In this document: one piece after another, positions 1 through 6,743 of the stretch
How positions within the stretch are numbered: position 1 is the first letter of the stretch
Layout: every line of letters begins with the position of its first letter
Assembly: GCA_045541395.1 (NCBI GenBank)
Contig: JAZQIZ010000024.1
Coordinates: forward strand, 24,420 to 88,419
DNA length: 64,000 nucleotides
DNA from: JAZRWQ01 sp045541395
GTDB taxonomy: Bacteria; Bacillota; Clostridia; Oscillospirales; UMGS1783
Direction of reading: 5' to 3'
Notes under the pieces: model-generated
Seen by the model: only the letters and a program-made list of their open reading frames with translations
The model's database searches: none
Told to the model about the DNA's origin: nothing
Translations under genes and position numbers: made by a program

Positions 1-2
1 CT

Positions 3-440
3 GATATAAAAAAACAGGCAATGGCTTTATTTGAGCAAGGAATTTTAACAAGGGAGGAAATGCTTTCATTGCCCTTCAGTGAGCTTTCGGTATTTTACGA
101 AAGTTCCATTGCAGAGAATATGCGAAAAGCAAGAAAGGTTTACAGGGAATATCGCTTTTTATCTGATATACCCTCCCGTAGCTATAACAGATCTTTAGAT
201 GAAGATTGCAATGAACCGATACTGATTCAGGGTGTTATAGATATGTTCTACGAAGATGAAGACGGTAATATTGTTCTTGTTGATTACAAGAGCGACCGTA
301 ATACAACTGAAGAGTATTATATAGAAAACTATTCTTCCCAGCTTCACCTTTACGCTGAGGCCCTTGGAAAAATATTAAATAAAAAGGTCAGTCGATGCCT
401 TGTATATGCGTTGGCCTTAGGTAAATCAATAGAACTTTAA
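3..440 (+). CDS. addA: AddA C-terminal fragment (helicase/nuclease subunit A, 5' end outside window)
   Basis: The frame is open to the left edge, so only the last 145 codons are present. The fragment is the C-terminal RecB-type nuclease domain: it contains V-D-Y-K-S-D-R, matching the D-Y-K-T-D-R active-site motif of AddA, followed by the conserved Q-L-x-x-Y in SQLHLYAEAL. AddA with AddB resects double-strand break ends to give 3' single-stranded tails for RecA. The aspartate and lysine of the motif are intact, so the nuclease should be active. The gene ends 18 bp before the tRNA-Ser promoter, and no hairpin lies between them. The family assignment rests on this domain only, since the helicase part is not visible. 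Confidence 0.85.
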   Translation, partial: DIKKQAMALFEQGILTREEMLSLPFSELSVFYESSIAENMRKARKVYREYRFLSDIPSRSYNRSLDEDCNEPILIQGVIDMFYEDEDGNIVLVDYKSDRNTTEEYYIENYSSQLHLYAEALGKILNKKVSRCLVYALALGKSIEL

Positions 441-458
441 AAAAATTAAAAAAAACAC

Positions 459-487
459 TTGCTTTTTGTTTTATTTTAAGTTATAAT
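459..487 (+). promoter_or_regulatory. Sigma-A promoter of tRNA-Ser
   Basis: TTGCTT (459-464), a 17-bp spacer and a perfect TATAAT (482-487), placed about 38 bp before the mature tRNA 5' end. A T-rich stretch follows the -35 box. Confidence 0.8.
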
Positions 488-524
488 ACTACCCGTACCG
501 ATTTTATGAGCAGTACGCGGCTAT

Positions 525-615
525 GGAGAGATGGCTGAGCTGGTCTAAGGCGCACGACTGGAAATCGTGTATACGGGGAACCGTATCAAGGGTTCGAATC
601 CCTTTCTCTCCGCCA
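525..615 (+). tRNA. tRNA-Ser (anticodon GGA)
   Basis: A class II tRNA with a perfect 7-bp acceptor stem (GGAGAGA at 525-531 with TCTCTCC at 605-611), discriminator G612 and encoded CCA (613-615). The anticodon arm is CACGA-CTGGAAA-TCGTG, giving GGA for UCC/UCU serine codons. A long variable arm (TACGG/CCGTA) and a T arm with GGTTCGAATCC are present. It is transcribed from its own promoter and followed directly by a T-tailed hairpin, so it is a single-gene unit. Confidence 0.97.
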
Positions 616-618
616 AAT

Positions 619-650
619 AAAAATGCCACCCAAAAGGGTGGCATTTTTAT
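619..650 (+). terminator. Terminator of tRNA-Ser
   Basis: Stem AAAATGCCACCC / GGGTGGCATTTT with an AAAA loop and a T-rich tail begins only a few bases after the CCA end. Parts of this hairpin (CCACCC-AAAA-GGGTGG) recur at 795 and 965 as the ends of the tandem repeat. Confidence 0.85.
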
Positions 651-667
651 TTGTTTTGAGTTAAAGA

Positions 668-749
668 GGGATTCGAAGGAGCGGTAGTGAATGACAGTCC
701 GGAGGACTGTCCGAGCCGCGACCGGCTTTTCCGAAGAAAAGCGAATCCC
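668..749 (+). other. Candidate structured element, copy 1 (three-way junction)
   Basis: Four sets of complementary segments nest cleanly. The outer stem is GGGATTCG (668-675) with CGAATCCC (742-749). Inside it GCGG (681-684) pairs with CCGC (716-719), enclosing the hairpin GACAGTCC-GGA-GGACTGTC (693-711). Beside it lies the hairpin GCTTTTC-CGAA-GAAAAGC (725-742, sharing its last base with the outer stem). I do not recognise a known RNA family. The outer stem resembles a tRNA T arm (GGTTCGAATCC), so descent from a tRNA 3' end is possible. It could act as RNA or as a palindromic DNA repeat. Confidence 0.55.
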
Positions 750-836
750 GGTAAAATAAGAGATGCTGAAAAAACTGATTTTTTTAGTTATACTCCACCC
801 AAAAGGGTGGCATTTTTATTTGTTTTGAGTTAAAGA

Positions 837-918
837 GGGATTCGAAGGAGCGGTAGTGAATGACAGTCCGGGGGACTGTCAGAGCCGCGACCGGCTTTTC
901 CGAAGAAAAGCGAATCCC
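837..918 (+). other. Candidate structured element, copy 2
   Basis: Same fold as copy 1: outer stem 837-844 / 911-918, hairpin GACAGTCC-GGG-GGACTGTC (862-880), and the CGAA-capped hairpin. Against copy 1 the core differs at only two positions, one in the triloop (A to G) and one in an unpaired junction (C to A); no paired base has changed. Two differences are too few to prove selection on structure. Confidence 0.55.
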
Positions 919-1004
919 GGTAAAATAAGTGATACTGAAAAAAACTGATTTTTTTTAGTTATACTCCACCCAAAAGGGTGGCATTTTTATTTGTTGCAGA
1001 CTTG

Positions 1005-1033
1005 TTGAAATGTTTATATTGCTGTGGTATAAT
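1005..1033 (+). promoter_or_regulatory. Promoter of the TRIC-channel gene, flanked by inverted half-sites
   Basis: TTGAAA (1005-1010), 17-bp spacer, extended TG-N-TATAAT (-10 at 1028-1033). The half-site ACTTGTTGA (1000-1008) and its reverse complement TCAACAAGT (1038-1046) flank the promoter symmetrically. The same half-sites form a compact palindrome at 34911-34932. Confidence 0.75.
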
Positions 1034-1086
1034 CAAATCAACAAGTTCAGTAAATTTTTTTGAGCGCATATAATATAGGTATGATC

Positions 1087-1734
1087 ATGAATTTTGAAGA
1101 AATATTTTTTATTCTTGAAATTATAGGTACAGTTGCCTTTGCGGCATCAGGAGCAATAACTGCAATAGATAAAAATATGGATATCTTCGGCACAGTATTT
1201 TTAGGCGCTGTGGCGGCTTTGGGCGGCGGTGTTGTAAGAGATCTGTTGGTTGGGAGTCTGCCTCCCGCAATGTTTTCAGATTATTCTTATCTTACAACGG
1301 CAGCAGTTTGCGCGCTTATTATATTTCTTATAGTACTGTTTGGAAAATTCGAGCTTAAAAACAAAACTTCCCAATGGATAATTGAGGTTTTTGATGCTGT
1401 CGGTCTTGGTGTTTTTACTGTAACGGGTATAAATACGGGAATAAAATTCGGTTTCGGCGATAATTTGTTTTTTATAATTTTCCTTGGGATGACAACAGGT
1501 ATAGGCGGCGGAATGATCAGAGACGTGCTGGTTAAAGAAATTCCTTTTGTTTTAAGGAAAAGAATATATGCCGTAGCATCGCTTTTGGGCGGTATTCTTT
1601 ATTGCGTTTTGTTGAATTTCAAGGTAAACAGCGTTTACGGGGCTGTGGCTGCTATTTGTTTTATTTTTATTATCAGAATACTGTCTGCAGTCTTTAAAAT
1701 AGATTTACCACATCCTAAAAAGGAGGCAAAATAA
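1087..1734 (+). CDS. TRIC-type cation channel family protein (UPF0126)
   Basis: Integral membrane protein of about 215 residues with two homologous halves, each carrying a glycine-rich re-entrant signature: GGGVVRDLLVG in the first and GGGMIRDVLVKEIP in the second. This is the hallmark of the UPF0126/YicG family, now linked to trimeric TRIC-type K+ channels. Seven hydrophobic segments are expected. I chose ATG 1087 because AGGT lies 6 bp upstream and the promoter predicts a start site near 1040; an in-frame TTG at 1060 and ATG at 1081 are possible. Its stop overlaps the start of the next ORF by one base, so the two are translationally coupled. The transported ion cannot be read from sequence. 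Confidence 0.85.
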   Translation: MNFEEIFFILEIIGTVAFAASGAITAIDKNMDIFGTVFLGAVAALGGGVVRDLLVGSLPPAMFSDYSYLTTAAVCALIIFLIVLFGKFELKNKTSQWIIEVFDAVGLGVFTVTGINTGIKFGFGDNLFFIIFLGMTTGIGGGMIRDVLVKEIPFVLRKRIYAVASLLGGILYCVLLNFKVNSVYGAVAAICFIFIIRILSAVFKIDLPHPKKEAK

Positions 1735-1865
1735 TGATTACAAACGTAAACACCGGTGACGGTATGATTATTGGCCTTGTTGTAGGCTTGCTTATTGTTG
1801 CTTTAGTAGGTATTGTAATTTTATTGATTCTTAAAAAAAGAAAAAATAAGTCTGATGAAGAATAA
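1734..1865 (+). CDS. 43-residue single-pass membrane protein
   Basis: Starts in a TAATG overlap with the stop of the channel gene and has a perfect AGGAGG (1721-1726) 7 bp upstream. The peptide has a short polar N terminus (MITNVNTGDG), one strongly hydrophobic helix of about 23 residues, and a basic-then-acidic tail (KKRKNKSDEE), fitting an N-out/C-in small membrane protein by the positive-inside rule. The tight coupling and strong ribosome site argue that it is real despite its size. It may be an accessory subunit of the channel (inference). No family recognised. Confidence 0.7.
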   Translation: MITNVNTGDGMIIGLVVGLLIVALVGIVILLILKKRKNKSDEE

Positions 1866-1932
1866 AATCAGCCATTTTGCATATATATAAGATAATAACA
1901 TTAAATATTTGCATATTCTCTATTGTTTTTTC

Positions 1933-1961
1933 TTGATTTTTGTGTTATTTTATTATATATA
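1933..1961 (+). promoter_or_regulatory. Possible promoter of the DivIVA-like gene
   Basis: TTGATT (1933-1938), 17-bp spacer, TATATA (1956-1961), about 40 bp before the start codon. Confidence 0.5.
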
Positions 1962-2001
1962 GGTATGAGTATATCCAATTTACATATAGGGAGCTATAAA
2001 A

Positions 2002-3156
2002 ATGGCAGAAGAACAATTATTCAGAACCGCCCTCAGCGGTTTCAATAAGGACGACGTTATTGCGTATATTGACGGAATAAACCGTGCCGCTACTGAAAAT
2101 CAGGAATGGTTTGACCGTCAGTCTAAAGCAATGGCTGAAACAATTAAAAAGCTTACAAAAGAAAATACTGCCCTTAAAGATGCGGCTCAAGGTTCTGCTT
2201 TTGATTCAGATCTGGAACAGAAACTTATTAATGCCAATGAGATTATTGAAGAACTTAATTCACGTATCCTTGAACTTGAGCAGAATAATGCTCCTGCAGA
2301 GGATAACGAGGCTTTAGCACAGCTTAGGCAAGAGAAGGATAGTGTTGCTCTGAAACTTCGCCAGGCTTGTCAGCGCATTTATGATGAGCAGAAGAAAAAC
2401 GAAGTTCTTGCCAATGCAGTAGATGATCTGAAAAAACAGCTTGAAGGCGCTCAGTCTTCCGGCGAAGCAAATGAACTTAAGGATCAGGTTGCGCTTCTTT
2501 CTGCTCAGCTGGAGGAGGCAAAGGCGGCAAACGAGCTTTCTGAGCCTGTAGCACTCCAGAGGGAGCTTGCATCTGTTGAAGCTCAGGCGGCCCGTCAGAT
2601 AGAAGAGCTTACCGCTCAGAACCGCCAGCTTACAAGCCGTCTTACTCTTTTACAGGCGCAGGCAAATGCAAGCGCTCAGTCTGCCCGTCTCAGTTCCAAC
2701 GGAATTTATTCCACAGTAGGCTCTTCCGAAGAACTTGATAAGGCAAAAGAAAGAATCCAGGCCCTTGAAGATCAGGCGAGAAGACTTGAAGCTGAAAACG
2801 AAAGGCTTCGCAGGAACGCCGATATTTCCAAAGATGAACTTCAGATCATTCAGGATAAGGCCCGTCTTTATGACGATATTAAAAATAACGTTGCTAAAAT
2901 AGTTGAGGATGCTCGCAGAAAAGCCGCAGATATGATAAAAGACGCGGAGATATCCAGTAGGGAAACTATGGATGAAGGTCTTGCTGTTCTTTCTCAGATG
3001 CAGAGAAGGATCCGTAATATGCAGGATGAGCTGGAAGATGCGCGCAGAGTTTATAATGATGCATCTTTAGGTATGATGAGTATGCTCAACAGTTTAGGTG
3101 ATTCTATCAGCATTACCGATAACCATCTTATTTCGATATTGGGCACACAGGAATAA
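2002..3156 (+). CDS. DivIVA-domain coiled-coil protein
   Basis: A 384-residue, almost wholly helical protein. The N terminus (FRTALSGFNKDDVIAYIDG) matches the DivIVA/GpsB membrane-binding domain, whose family pattern is F-x-x-x-x-x-G-Y/F-x-x-x-x-V-x-x-F/Y. Residues 40-300 are long heptad-patterned coiled coil rich in E, Q, L and A, and residues 285-340 contain a KARLYDDIKNNVAKIVEDA-type helix typical of DivIVA C-terminal halves. Such proteins bind negatively curved membrane at poles and septa and recruit division or cell-wall factors. No membrane segment or signal peptide. GGGAG lies about 10 bp before ATG, and a strong terminator follows, so it is monocistronic. The exact role (divIVA, gpsB or a sporulation variant) is not resolved. 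Confidence 0.75.
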   Translation: MAEEQLFRTALSGFNKDDVIAYIDGINRAATENQEWFDRQSKAMAETIKKLTKENTALKDAAQGSAFDSDLEQKLINANEIIEELNSRILELEQNNAPAEDNEALAQLRQEKDSVALKLRQACQRIYDEQKKNEVLANAVDDLKKQLEGAQSSGEANELKDQVALLSAQLEEAKAANELSEPVALQRELASVEAQAARQIEELTAQNRQLTSRLTLLQAQANASAQSARLSSNGIYSTVGSSEELDKAKERIQALEDQARRLEAENERLRRNADISKDELQIIQDKARLYDDIKNNVAKIVEDARRKAADMIKDAEISSRETMDEGLAVLSQMQRRIRNMQDELEDARRVYNDASLGMMSMLNSLGDSISITDNHLISILGTQE

Positions 3157-3164
3157 AAGAATAT

Positions 3165-3199
3165 AAAGACCTTCTCGGTAAGGAGAAGGTCTTTTTTTT
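3165..3199 (+). terminator. Terminator of the DivIVA-like gene
   Basis: Perfect 12-bp stem AAAGACCTTCTC / GAGAAGGTCTTT with a GGTAAG loop and eight T residues. Confidence 0.9.
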
Positions 3200-3444
3200 C
3201 TTTGTAATGTGTTTTGCAAACAGCCTGCCGCATTGCGTTAATACTCCCGGTATTTAATAATGCTTACGCTATTAAATATTATAGTAAGTCCGTAAAATTT
3301 GCTTGATGGTTCATGGATTAATTGAAACCTTAAAAAGGGTAAAATCAGGTGCAGTATAGCTAAATTTTCTCCTGTTTAAAAGGGTGCAAATTTGTGCAAA
3401 TTGCTATAAAAATATGAATAAAGGTATAATTTTTAGATTATTAA
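3200..3444. other. Gene-free A+T-rich interval
   Basis: No convincing ORF. It holds an inverted repeat ATTTAATA / TATTAAAT (about 3252-3277), a direct repeat of TGCAAATT (about 3385-3403), and a possible secondary promoter TTGCTA (3401-3406)-18 bp-TATAAT (3425-3430) upstream of the main lipoprotein promoter. Confidence 0.4.
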
Positions 3445-3473
3445 TTGACAAAACTCAAATTTTATACTATACT
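3445..3473 (+). promoter_or_regulatory. Strong promoter of the lipoprotein gene
   Basis: Consensus TTGACA (3445-3450), 17-bp spacer, TATACT (3468-3473); a second TATACT overlaps at 3463. It predicts a leader of about 50 nt. Confidence 0.85.
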
Positions 3474-3530
3474 TTATAAAGATTGAAAAATCCTATTATT
3501 GATTATTATTTTTAAAGAGAGGAAAAAAAT

Positions 3531-3860
3531 ATGAACAAGAAGGTTATTGCTGTACTTTTAGTACTTATGCTCGCTTTATCTATGCTCCTCACAGGCTGCG
3601 CTTATGATGAAGTAACTGAAGACGAAATCGGTCCTATCGCTGAGTGGTATTTCGACAGAGATTTCGAAGGTGCTGATTTTACCTACGAAAGAAATGAAGA
3701 TAAGATCATCAACTCTAAGGATGCTTACATTGTAACAGGTACTTCCGAAACCGGTTCTACTTTTACTATCGGTATTCTTAAGGATGGCTCTGCTGTTTAT
3801 GAATACGGTATTGCTTCCGGTAAGGCACAGCGTATTGGTACTACCACAGTTGTTGACTAA
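3531..3860 (+). CDS. Small secreted lipoprotein of unknown function
   Basis: A 109-residue protein with a type II signal peptide: MNKK, a hydrophobic core, then the lipobox L-T-G-C with Cys23 as the lipidated residue. The mature part is about 87 residues, acidic, and ends in alternating polar/hydrophobic strands (SFTIGILKDGS-type patterns), suggesting a small beta-rich domain of PepSY-like size, though I cannot assign a family. GAGAGG lies 8 bp before ATG. With a consensus promoter and its own terminator it looks like a highly expressed single-gene unit. Confidence 0.75.
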   Translation: MNKKVIAVLLVLMLALSMLLTGCAYDEVTEDEIGPIAEWYFDRDFEGADFTYERNEDKIINSKDAYIVTGTSETGSTFTIGILKDGSAVYEYGIASGKAQRIGTTTVVD

Positions 3861-3872
3861 TTTATAGTTTAT

Positions 3873-3904
3873 AAACGGTGCTTCCTATGGGAGCACCGTT
3901 TTTT
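3873..3904 (+). terminator. Terminator of the lipoprotein gene
   Basis: AAACGGTGCT / AGCACCGTTT, extendable through TCC-TAT-GGG to a three-base loop, followed by T residues. Confidence 0.88.
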
Positions 3905-3938
3905 AATATTTCAAGGAATATGCCAGGAGGATATAAAT

Positions 3939-4643
3939 ATGAATAAAATCGTTTTGATAACCGGCGCATCCGAAGGATATGGAAAGGCAACAGCCAAGGC
4001 CTTTAAAGAAAACGGTGATACCGTTGTTATTGCTTCAAGAAATATCAATAAACTTGAAGCTGCTGCTGCAGAGACAGGCGCTGACGCTATATTGCAGATG
4101 GACGTTACTTTGCCTGAAGACTGGGATAAGGCGGTTGCTTTTATGAGGGAAAAGTATGGCAGAGTAGATATTCTTGTTAATAATGCCGGCGGTGGCATTG
4201 CGATCAAAGAAGTTGATAGTCTTACTGTAGAGGAAATTGACAGTACAATAAAGCTTAATCTTAACAGCGTGATTTACGGATGCCGTGCCTTTGCCGATAC
4301 AATGAAGGCGCAAAAGGAAGGCACTATGATAAATATTTCTTCCGTCTGCGCAAGACAGTGCTGGCCTACCTGGAGCGTGTATGCAGCTGCAAAGGCCGGT
4401 GTTCTTAATTTTTCAAAGGGTATGTATCTTGAAATGCAGCCCTACAACGTAAGGGTTTCCTGTGTTGTGCCCTCCTCTGCCAGTACAGGCTTCCAGAAAG
4501 CCTGCGGCATTGGTGAAACGACCGACCGGCTTCTGCCTGAGGATATTGCTCAGACAGTATTGTACGTTGCAAACCTTCCTCAGAGGGCCGTTGTTGAGGA
4601 CGTTACCGTATGGGGTATCGATAAGCAGGTAAATCCTTTATAA
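3939..4643 (+). CDS. Short-chain dehydrogenase/reductase (SDR), complete catalytic set
   Basis: A 234-residue classical SDR: nucleotide motif TGASEGYG near the N terminus, N-N-A-G-G in the fourth strand region, catalytic Ser in NISSVC and an intact Y-A-A-A-K. It should use NAD(P)H on a hydroxyl/keto substrate, but the substrate cannot be told. The C terminus is shorter than in FabG and lacks the usual DGG. AGGAGG lies 9 bp before ATG. It sits 10 bp before a large FAD oxidoreductase and the pair share the terminator at 6631, so they probably act on the same substrate. Confidence 0.85.
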   Translation: MNKIVLITGASEGYGKATAKAFKENGDTVVIASRNINKLEAAAAETGADAILQMDVTLPEDWDKAVAFMREKYGRVDILVNNAGGGIAIKEVDSLTVEEIDSTIKLNLNSVIYGCRAFADTMKAQKEGTMINISSVCARQCWPTWSVYAAAKAGVLNFSKGMYLEMQPYNVRVSCVVPSSASTGFQKACGIGETTDRLLPEDIAQTVLYVANLPQRAVVEDVTVWGIDKQVNPL

Positions 4644-4653
4644 GAGGTAGATC

Positions 4654-6630
4654 ATGAGTAAGATATTCATAGAGGCAGAAAGTTTTGATAACAAGGGCGG
4701 TTGGTTTGTAGAAACACAGTCCATGGAGGAGCTTCATTCTGCATATCTTATGGCACACGGAATGGGTGTTGCGGTTGATGATGCAAAAACAAGCTTCACT
4801 GCGCCTGCGGGGCAGTATGCCGTATGGGCTCTCACAAGGGACTGGACTGCCGTATGGAACGTTAAAGACAGTGCCGGTAAGTTTAAAATTGCTGTAAACA
4901 GCGAAGTTCTGCCTGAGATTTTAGGTACAAACGGCAAGGACTGGGCCTGGCAAAAGGCAGGGGTCACTACCTTGAAAGAAGGTCTTAACGAAATATTCCT
5001 TAAAGATCTGACCGGCTTTAATGGCAGAGTAGATGCCATATATTTAACAGATGAAGGCGATATTCCTCCTTCGGACCAAAATGCTGTTGACCTTATGCGC
5101 AAGGAACTTGGCTGGAAGGAGATCATAAACGTTGAAACAGAGTATGATCTTCTTGTTGCAGGCGGCGGTATTGCAGGAATTTGCCTTGCACTTTCAAGTG
5201 CAAGAGGCGGAGCCAAAACAATACTTATTCATGACCGCGAGATTTTAGGCGGTTGCAATAGCTCCGAGGTCCGCGTTTGCCTTGGCGGGCAGATAAACGT
5301 TGGTCCTTACCCGAAACTTGGCAATGTGGTTAAAGAAATTGCGCCCATTATGGGCAATCCCCGTATTTTTGACGGGGCCTACTATGAGGATGACCGCAAA
5401 AAATTTGCCTTTTCTCTTATGAAAGGGTCGGGTATGCCTTATACAAGCGAGCTTGTTTTGAATGAACGCGTAACCGATATAGAAAAAAGCGAAAACAGAA
5501 TATCTGCTGTTATTACTACCAATACCTTAAGCGGCAAGAAAAAACGCTATATTTTTAAGAATGTTGCCGATTGCACAGGGGATGGTATTATTGCCCGTCT
5601 TGCAGGCTGTGAAACTATGTACGGCAGAGAAGAAAAGGCCCGATTCAATGAGCTCCTTGCTCCTGTGCGCCACGAGAATATCGTTATGGGCCATTCGATC
5701 CGCTGGTATTCGGAGGAAAAGGAAAATGAAGCGCCTTTCCCTGATATACAATGGAATCTCGGCCTTGATGATAATACCTGTTTTAACGTATTTGACGGTG
5801 ACTGGGAGCAGGAAACAGGCTTTAGAAGGGATATGATCCATGAAACAGAGTATATCCGTGATTACGGTCTGCGGGCCATATATTCTAACTGGGCTTACCA
5901 GAAACACTATCATAAGGACAAAGAAAAATATAAAAACCGCGCATTAAAGTGGGTATCACCAATTGGCGGAAAAAGAGAAAGCTGCAGGGTAGTAGGCGAA
6001 TATATTCTTACTCAAAATGATATCGATGAGAGAATAATCCATCCCGATGCTTCTGCTTGTATGTCCTGGAGTATAGATATGCATTTCCCTGAGCCTGATA
6101 ACGAAGCCGCTTTTGAAGAGCCCTTTAAATCATACGCTTATCATAGGGGAATTGTTGAGCCGTATCCAATTCCATACCGTTGTACCGTGGCAAAAGACGT
6201 TGAAAATTTGTTTCTGGGCGGAAGAATAGTTAGCTGCAGTCACGTGGCATTTTCCTCTCTCAGAGTAATGCGTACCTTAGGTGCCTTAGGTGAGGTTTCC
6301 GGTATGGCGGCGGCAATATGCGCAAAAAGGAACTGTACCCCTAAGGAGGTATACACAGAATACCTTGATGAACTAATTGCGGCAATGAAAAACGGCGTTG
6401 TTATACCCGATGCATTTGCCTGTACCTGCGGTGTAGAGGAAGCATATCATTTTAAGGATATCGGCTGGTTGTATCTGCGGGATTTTCAGGGCAGATGGTA
6501 CTTGTGTGACAGTCCCGACAGAATGGATAAGTTTATGCGCGGCATAGAGAATATTGGAGTTACCCATCAAAATCCGTATCCGCCTGATATGAAGTTTAAT
6601 GAGACTCCGGAGGAAATGAAATTCCAGTAA
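4654..6630 (+). CDS. FAD-dependent oxidoreductase with N-terminal carbohydrate-binding-like domain
   Basis: A 658-residue two-part protein. Residues 1-140 begin IFIEAESFDNKGGW, which resembles the AE-rich start of CBM6/CBM35-like beta-sandwiches. From about residue 165 a dinucleotide fold starts with L-L-V-A-G-G-G-I-A-G, followed by GGCNSSEVR, the flavin signature of the FAD_oxidored family (PF12831); DCTGDGIIARLAG is a second conserved flavin-family motif. No signal peptide is visible, so the enzyme should be cytoplasmic. It is paired with the SDR 10 bp upstream. Family members are often annotated only as FAD-dependent oxidoreductases; a role in sugar or glycoside oxidation is an inference from the N-terminal domain. 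Confidence 0.75.
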   Translation: MSKIFIEAESFDNKGGWFVETQSMEELHSAYLMAHGMGVAVDDAKTSFTAPAGQYAVWALTRDWTAVWNVKDSAGKFKIAVNSEVLPEILGTNGKDWAWQKAGVTTLKEGLNEIFLKDLTGFNGRVDAIYLTDEGDIPPSDQNAVDLMRKELGWKEIINVETEYDLLVAGGGIAGICLALSSARGGAKTILIHDREILGGCNSSEVRVCLGGQINVGPYPKLGNVVKEIAPIMGNPRIFDGAYYEDDRKKFAFSLMKGSGMPYTSELVLNERVTDIEKSENRISAVITTNTLSGKKKRYIFKNVADCTGDGIIARLAGCETMYGREEKARFNELLAPVRHENIVMGHSIRWYSEEKENEAPFPDIQWNLGLDDNTCFNVFDGDWEQETGFRRDMIHETEYIRDYGLRAIYSNWAYQKHYHKDKEKYKNRALKWVSPIGGKRESCRVVGEYILTQNDIDERIIHPDASACMSWSIDMHFPEPDNEAAFEEPFKSYAYHRGIVEPYPIPYRCTVAKDVENLFLGGRIVSCSHVAFSSLRVMRTLGALGEVSGMAAAICAKRNCTPKEVYTEYLDELIAAMKNGVVIPDAFACTCGVEEAYHFKDIGWLYLRDFQGRWYLCDSPDRMDKFMRGIENIGVTHQNPYPPDMKFNETPEEMKFQ

Positions 6631-6667
6631 AAAAGAAGGAGAAAGTTTTGGCTTTCTCCTTCTTTTT
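6631..6667 (+). terminator. Terminator of the SDR/FAD operon
   Basis: GAAGGAGAAAG / CTTTCTCCTTC with a TTTTGG loop and a T6 tail, starting directly after the stop codon. Confidence 0.9.
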
Positions 6668-6680
6668 TATAAAAAATTCA

Positions 6681-6709
6681 TTGTAATTAAGATATGTAAG
6701 TAGTATAAT
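6681..6709 (+). promoter_or_regulatory. Promoter of the LCP operon
   Basis: TTGTAA (6681-6686), 17-bp spacer, perfect TATAAT (6704-6709). Confidence 0.75.
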
Positions 6710-6743
6710 ATATTCTGTATTGATATGTTTAGGAGAATGTATA

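Larger units (their letters stand above)
626..995 (+). repeat. Tandem repeat of about 170 bp, two full copies plus a partial third
   Basis: Copy 1 runs 626-794, copy 2 runs 795-964 and a partial third copy runs 965-995 before the sequence diverges. The copies are nearly identical, differing at a few loop, junction and linker positions and by one base of length. Each unit begins with the CCACCC-AAAA-GGGTGG hairpin and a T run, then an 82-bp palindromic core, then an A-rich/T-rich hairpin. No ORF of note lies inside. The repeat starts within the tRNA-Ser terminator, which suggests duplication of the tRNA 3' flank. Confidence 0.9.

Noticed and set aside
636..645. AGGGTGG near tRNA-Ser resembles a T-box core sequence
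   Set aside because: It is the right arm of a CCACCC/GGGTGG terminator hairpin, lacks the following AACCGCG and a specifier stem, and no synthetase gene is downstream.
626..995. Possible CRISPR array
   Set aside because: Repeat units are about 170 bp and adjoining, without short unique spacers; no cas genes are in the window.
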